The notes beneath the pieces were generated by a model. That model searched no databases and was not told the DNA's origin. It saw only the letters and a list, made by a program, of their open reading frames with translations. Below are positions 13,703-14,021 of a stretch of DNA of 14,021 bases, piece after piece. The stretch covers positions 1-14,021 of the forward strand of contig JAKAFG010000030.1 in assembly GCA_021818125.1 (NCBI GenBank), written 5' to 3'. Both the position numbers and the translations under genes were made by a program. Source of the DNA: Pseudomonadota bacterium. Its GTDB lineage: Bacteria; Pseudomonadota; Gammaproteobacteria; Acidithiobacillales; Acidithiobacillaceae. Numbering within the stretch: position 1 is the stretch's first letter; every line of letters begins with the position of its first letter.

Positions 13703-14021
13703 CCCATCACCCGTCTACTCACAAATATCGTCTGTACCGGAAGCTTGGCTGCACCCAGCGCGAACGCTTCACGGGCAACTTCTTCAGTCACACCTTCCAT
13801 TTCATAAAGCACTTTGCCAGGCTGAATCAACGCCACCCAGTATTCCGGGTTGCCTTTACCTTTGCCCATGCGCACTTCCGCCGGCTTTTTACTGATCGGC
13901 TTGTCCGGAAAAATACGGATCCAGATACGACCACCGCGCTTTACGTGGCGGCTGATGGCGCGCCTCGCCGCTTCAAGCTGACGAGCGGTGATACGACCAC
14001 GCCCTACGGCTTTAAGACCAA
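13699..14021 (-). CDS. rplP: 50S ribosomal protein L16 (partial, N-terminus off window)
   Basis: L16 lies by the A-site tRNA elbow and is needed for peptidyl-transfer architecture. The visible part is about 106 residues, roughly from residue 32 of the E. coli numbering. It includes GLKAVGRGRITARQLEAARR, RIWIRIFPDKPISKKP, VRMGKGKGNPEYWVALIQPG and KVLYEMEGV, ending VSRRVMG. Its stop overlaps the rpmC start by four bases. The first ~30 residues and the start codon lie beyond the right edge. It belongs to the S10 operon, which here runs straight into the spc genes. Confidence 0.97.
   Translation of the reverse strand, partial: GLKAVGRGRITARQLEAARRAISRHVKRGGRIWIRIFPDKPISKKPAEVRMGKGKGNPEYWVALIQPGKVLYEMEGVTEEVAREAFALGAAKLPVQTIFVSRRVMG

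Noticed and set aside
1..14021. tRNA or rRNA genes, CRISPR arrays, insertion sequences
   Set aside because: No cloverleaf, no repeat-spacer pattern, no transposase or terminal inverted repeats were recognised by eye; dense known genes leave little room.

Overview
The window looks like a chromosomal segment of a proteobacterium with mid-range GC. The proteins and gene order fit an Acidithiobacillus-type acidophile or a close relative best. That placement comes from remembered family features, not from a database search.

Layout. (1) Positions 1-1500, minus strand: most of an FkbH-like HAD-family protein. Its C-terminus runs off the left edge and its N-terminus appears frame-shifted. (2) 1527-2069, plus strand: an orphan beta-sandwich-like domain, probably the remnant of a larger carbohydrate-related protein. 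(3) 2238-3937, plus strand: a two-gene unit, coaBC (coenzyme A synthesis) and dut (dUTPase), overlapping by 4 nt. (4) 4003-4036: a near-perfect bidirectional terminator separating dut from the convergent ribosomal cluster. (5) 4053-14021, minus strand: a continuous cluster read right to left as rplP(partial)-rpmC-rpsQ-rplN-rplX-rplE-rpsN-rpsH-rplF-rplR-rpsE-rpmD-rplO-secY-adk-infA-rpmJ-rpsM-rpsK-rpsD-rpoA-rplQ.

The large cluster joins the end of the S10 operon, the spc operon and the alpha operon into one head-to-tail run. Many start and stop codons overlap, which suggests translational coupling. It supplies both ribosomal subunits, the SecY translocon channel, adenylate kinase, initiation factor IF-1 and the RNA polymerase alpha subunit. 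S4, S14, L36 and Adk all carry intact zinc-type cysteine motifs. No tRNA, rRNA, CRISPR array or insertion sequence was seen.

Most of the window is ordinary core genome, and I found no convincing new biological system. The parts worth a second look are the decayed-looking junction at about 1400-2070 and two small inverted repeats at sites (rplX/rplE and rpmJ/rpsM) where ribosomal-protein autoregulation occurs in relatives.
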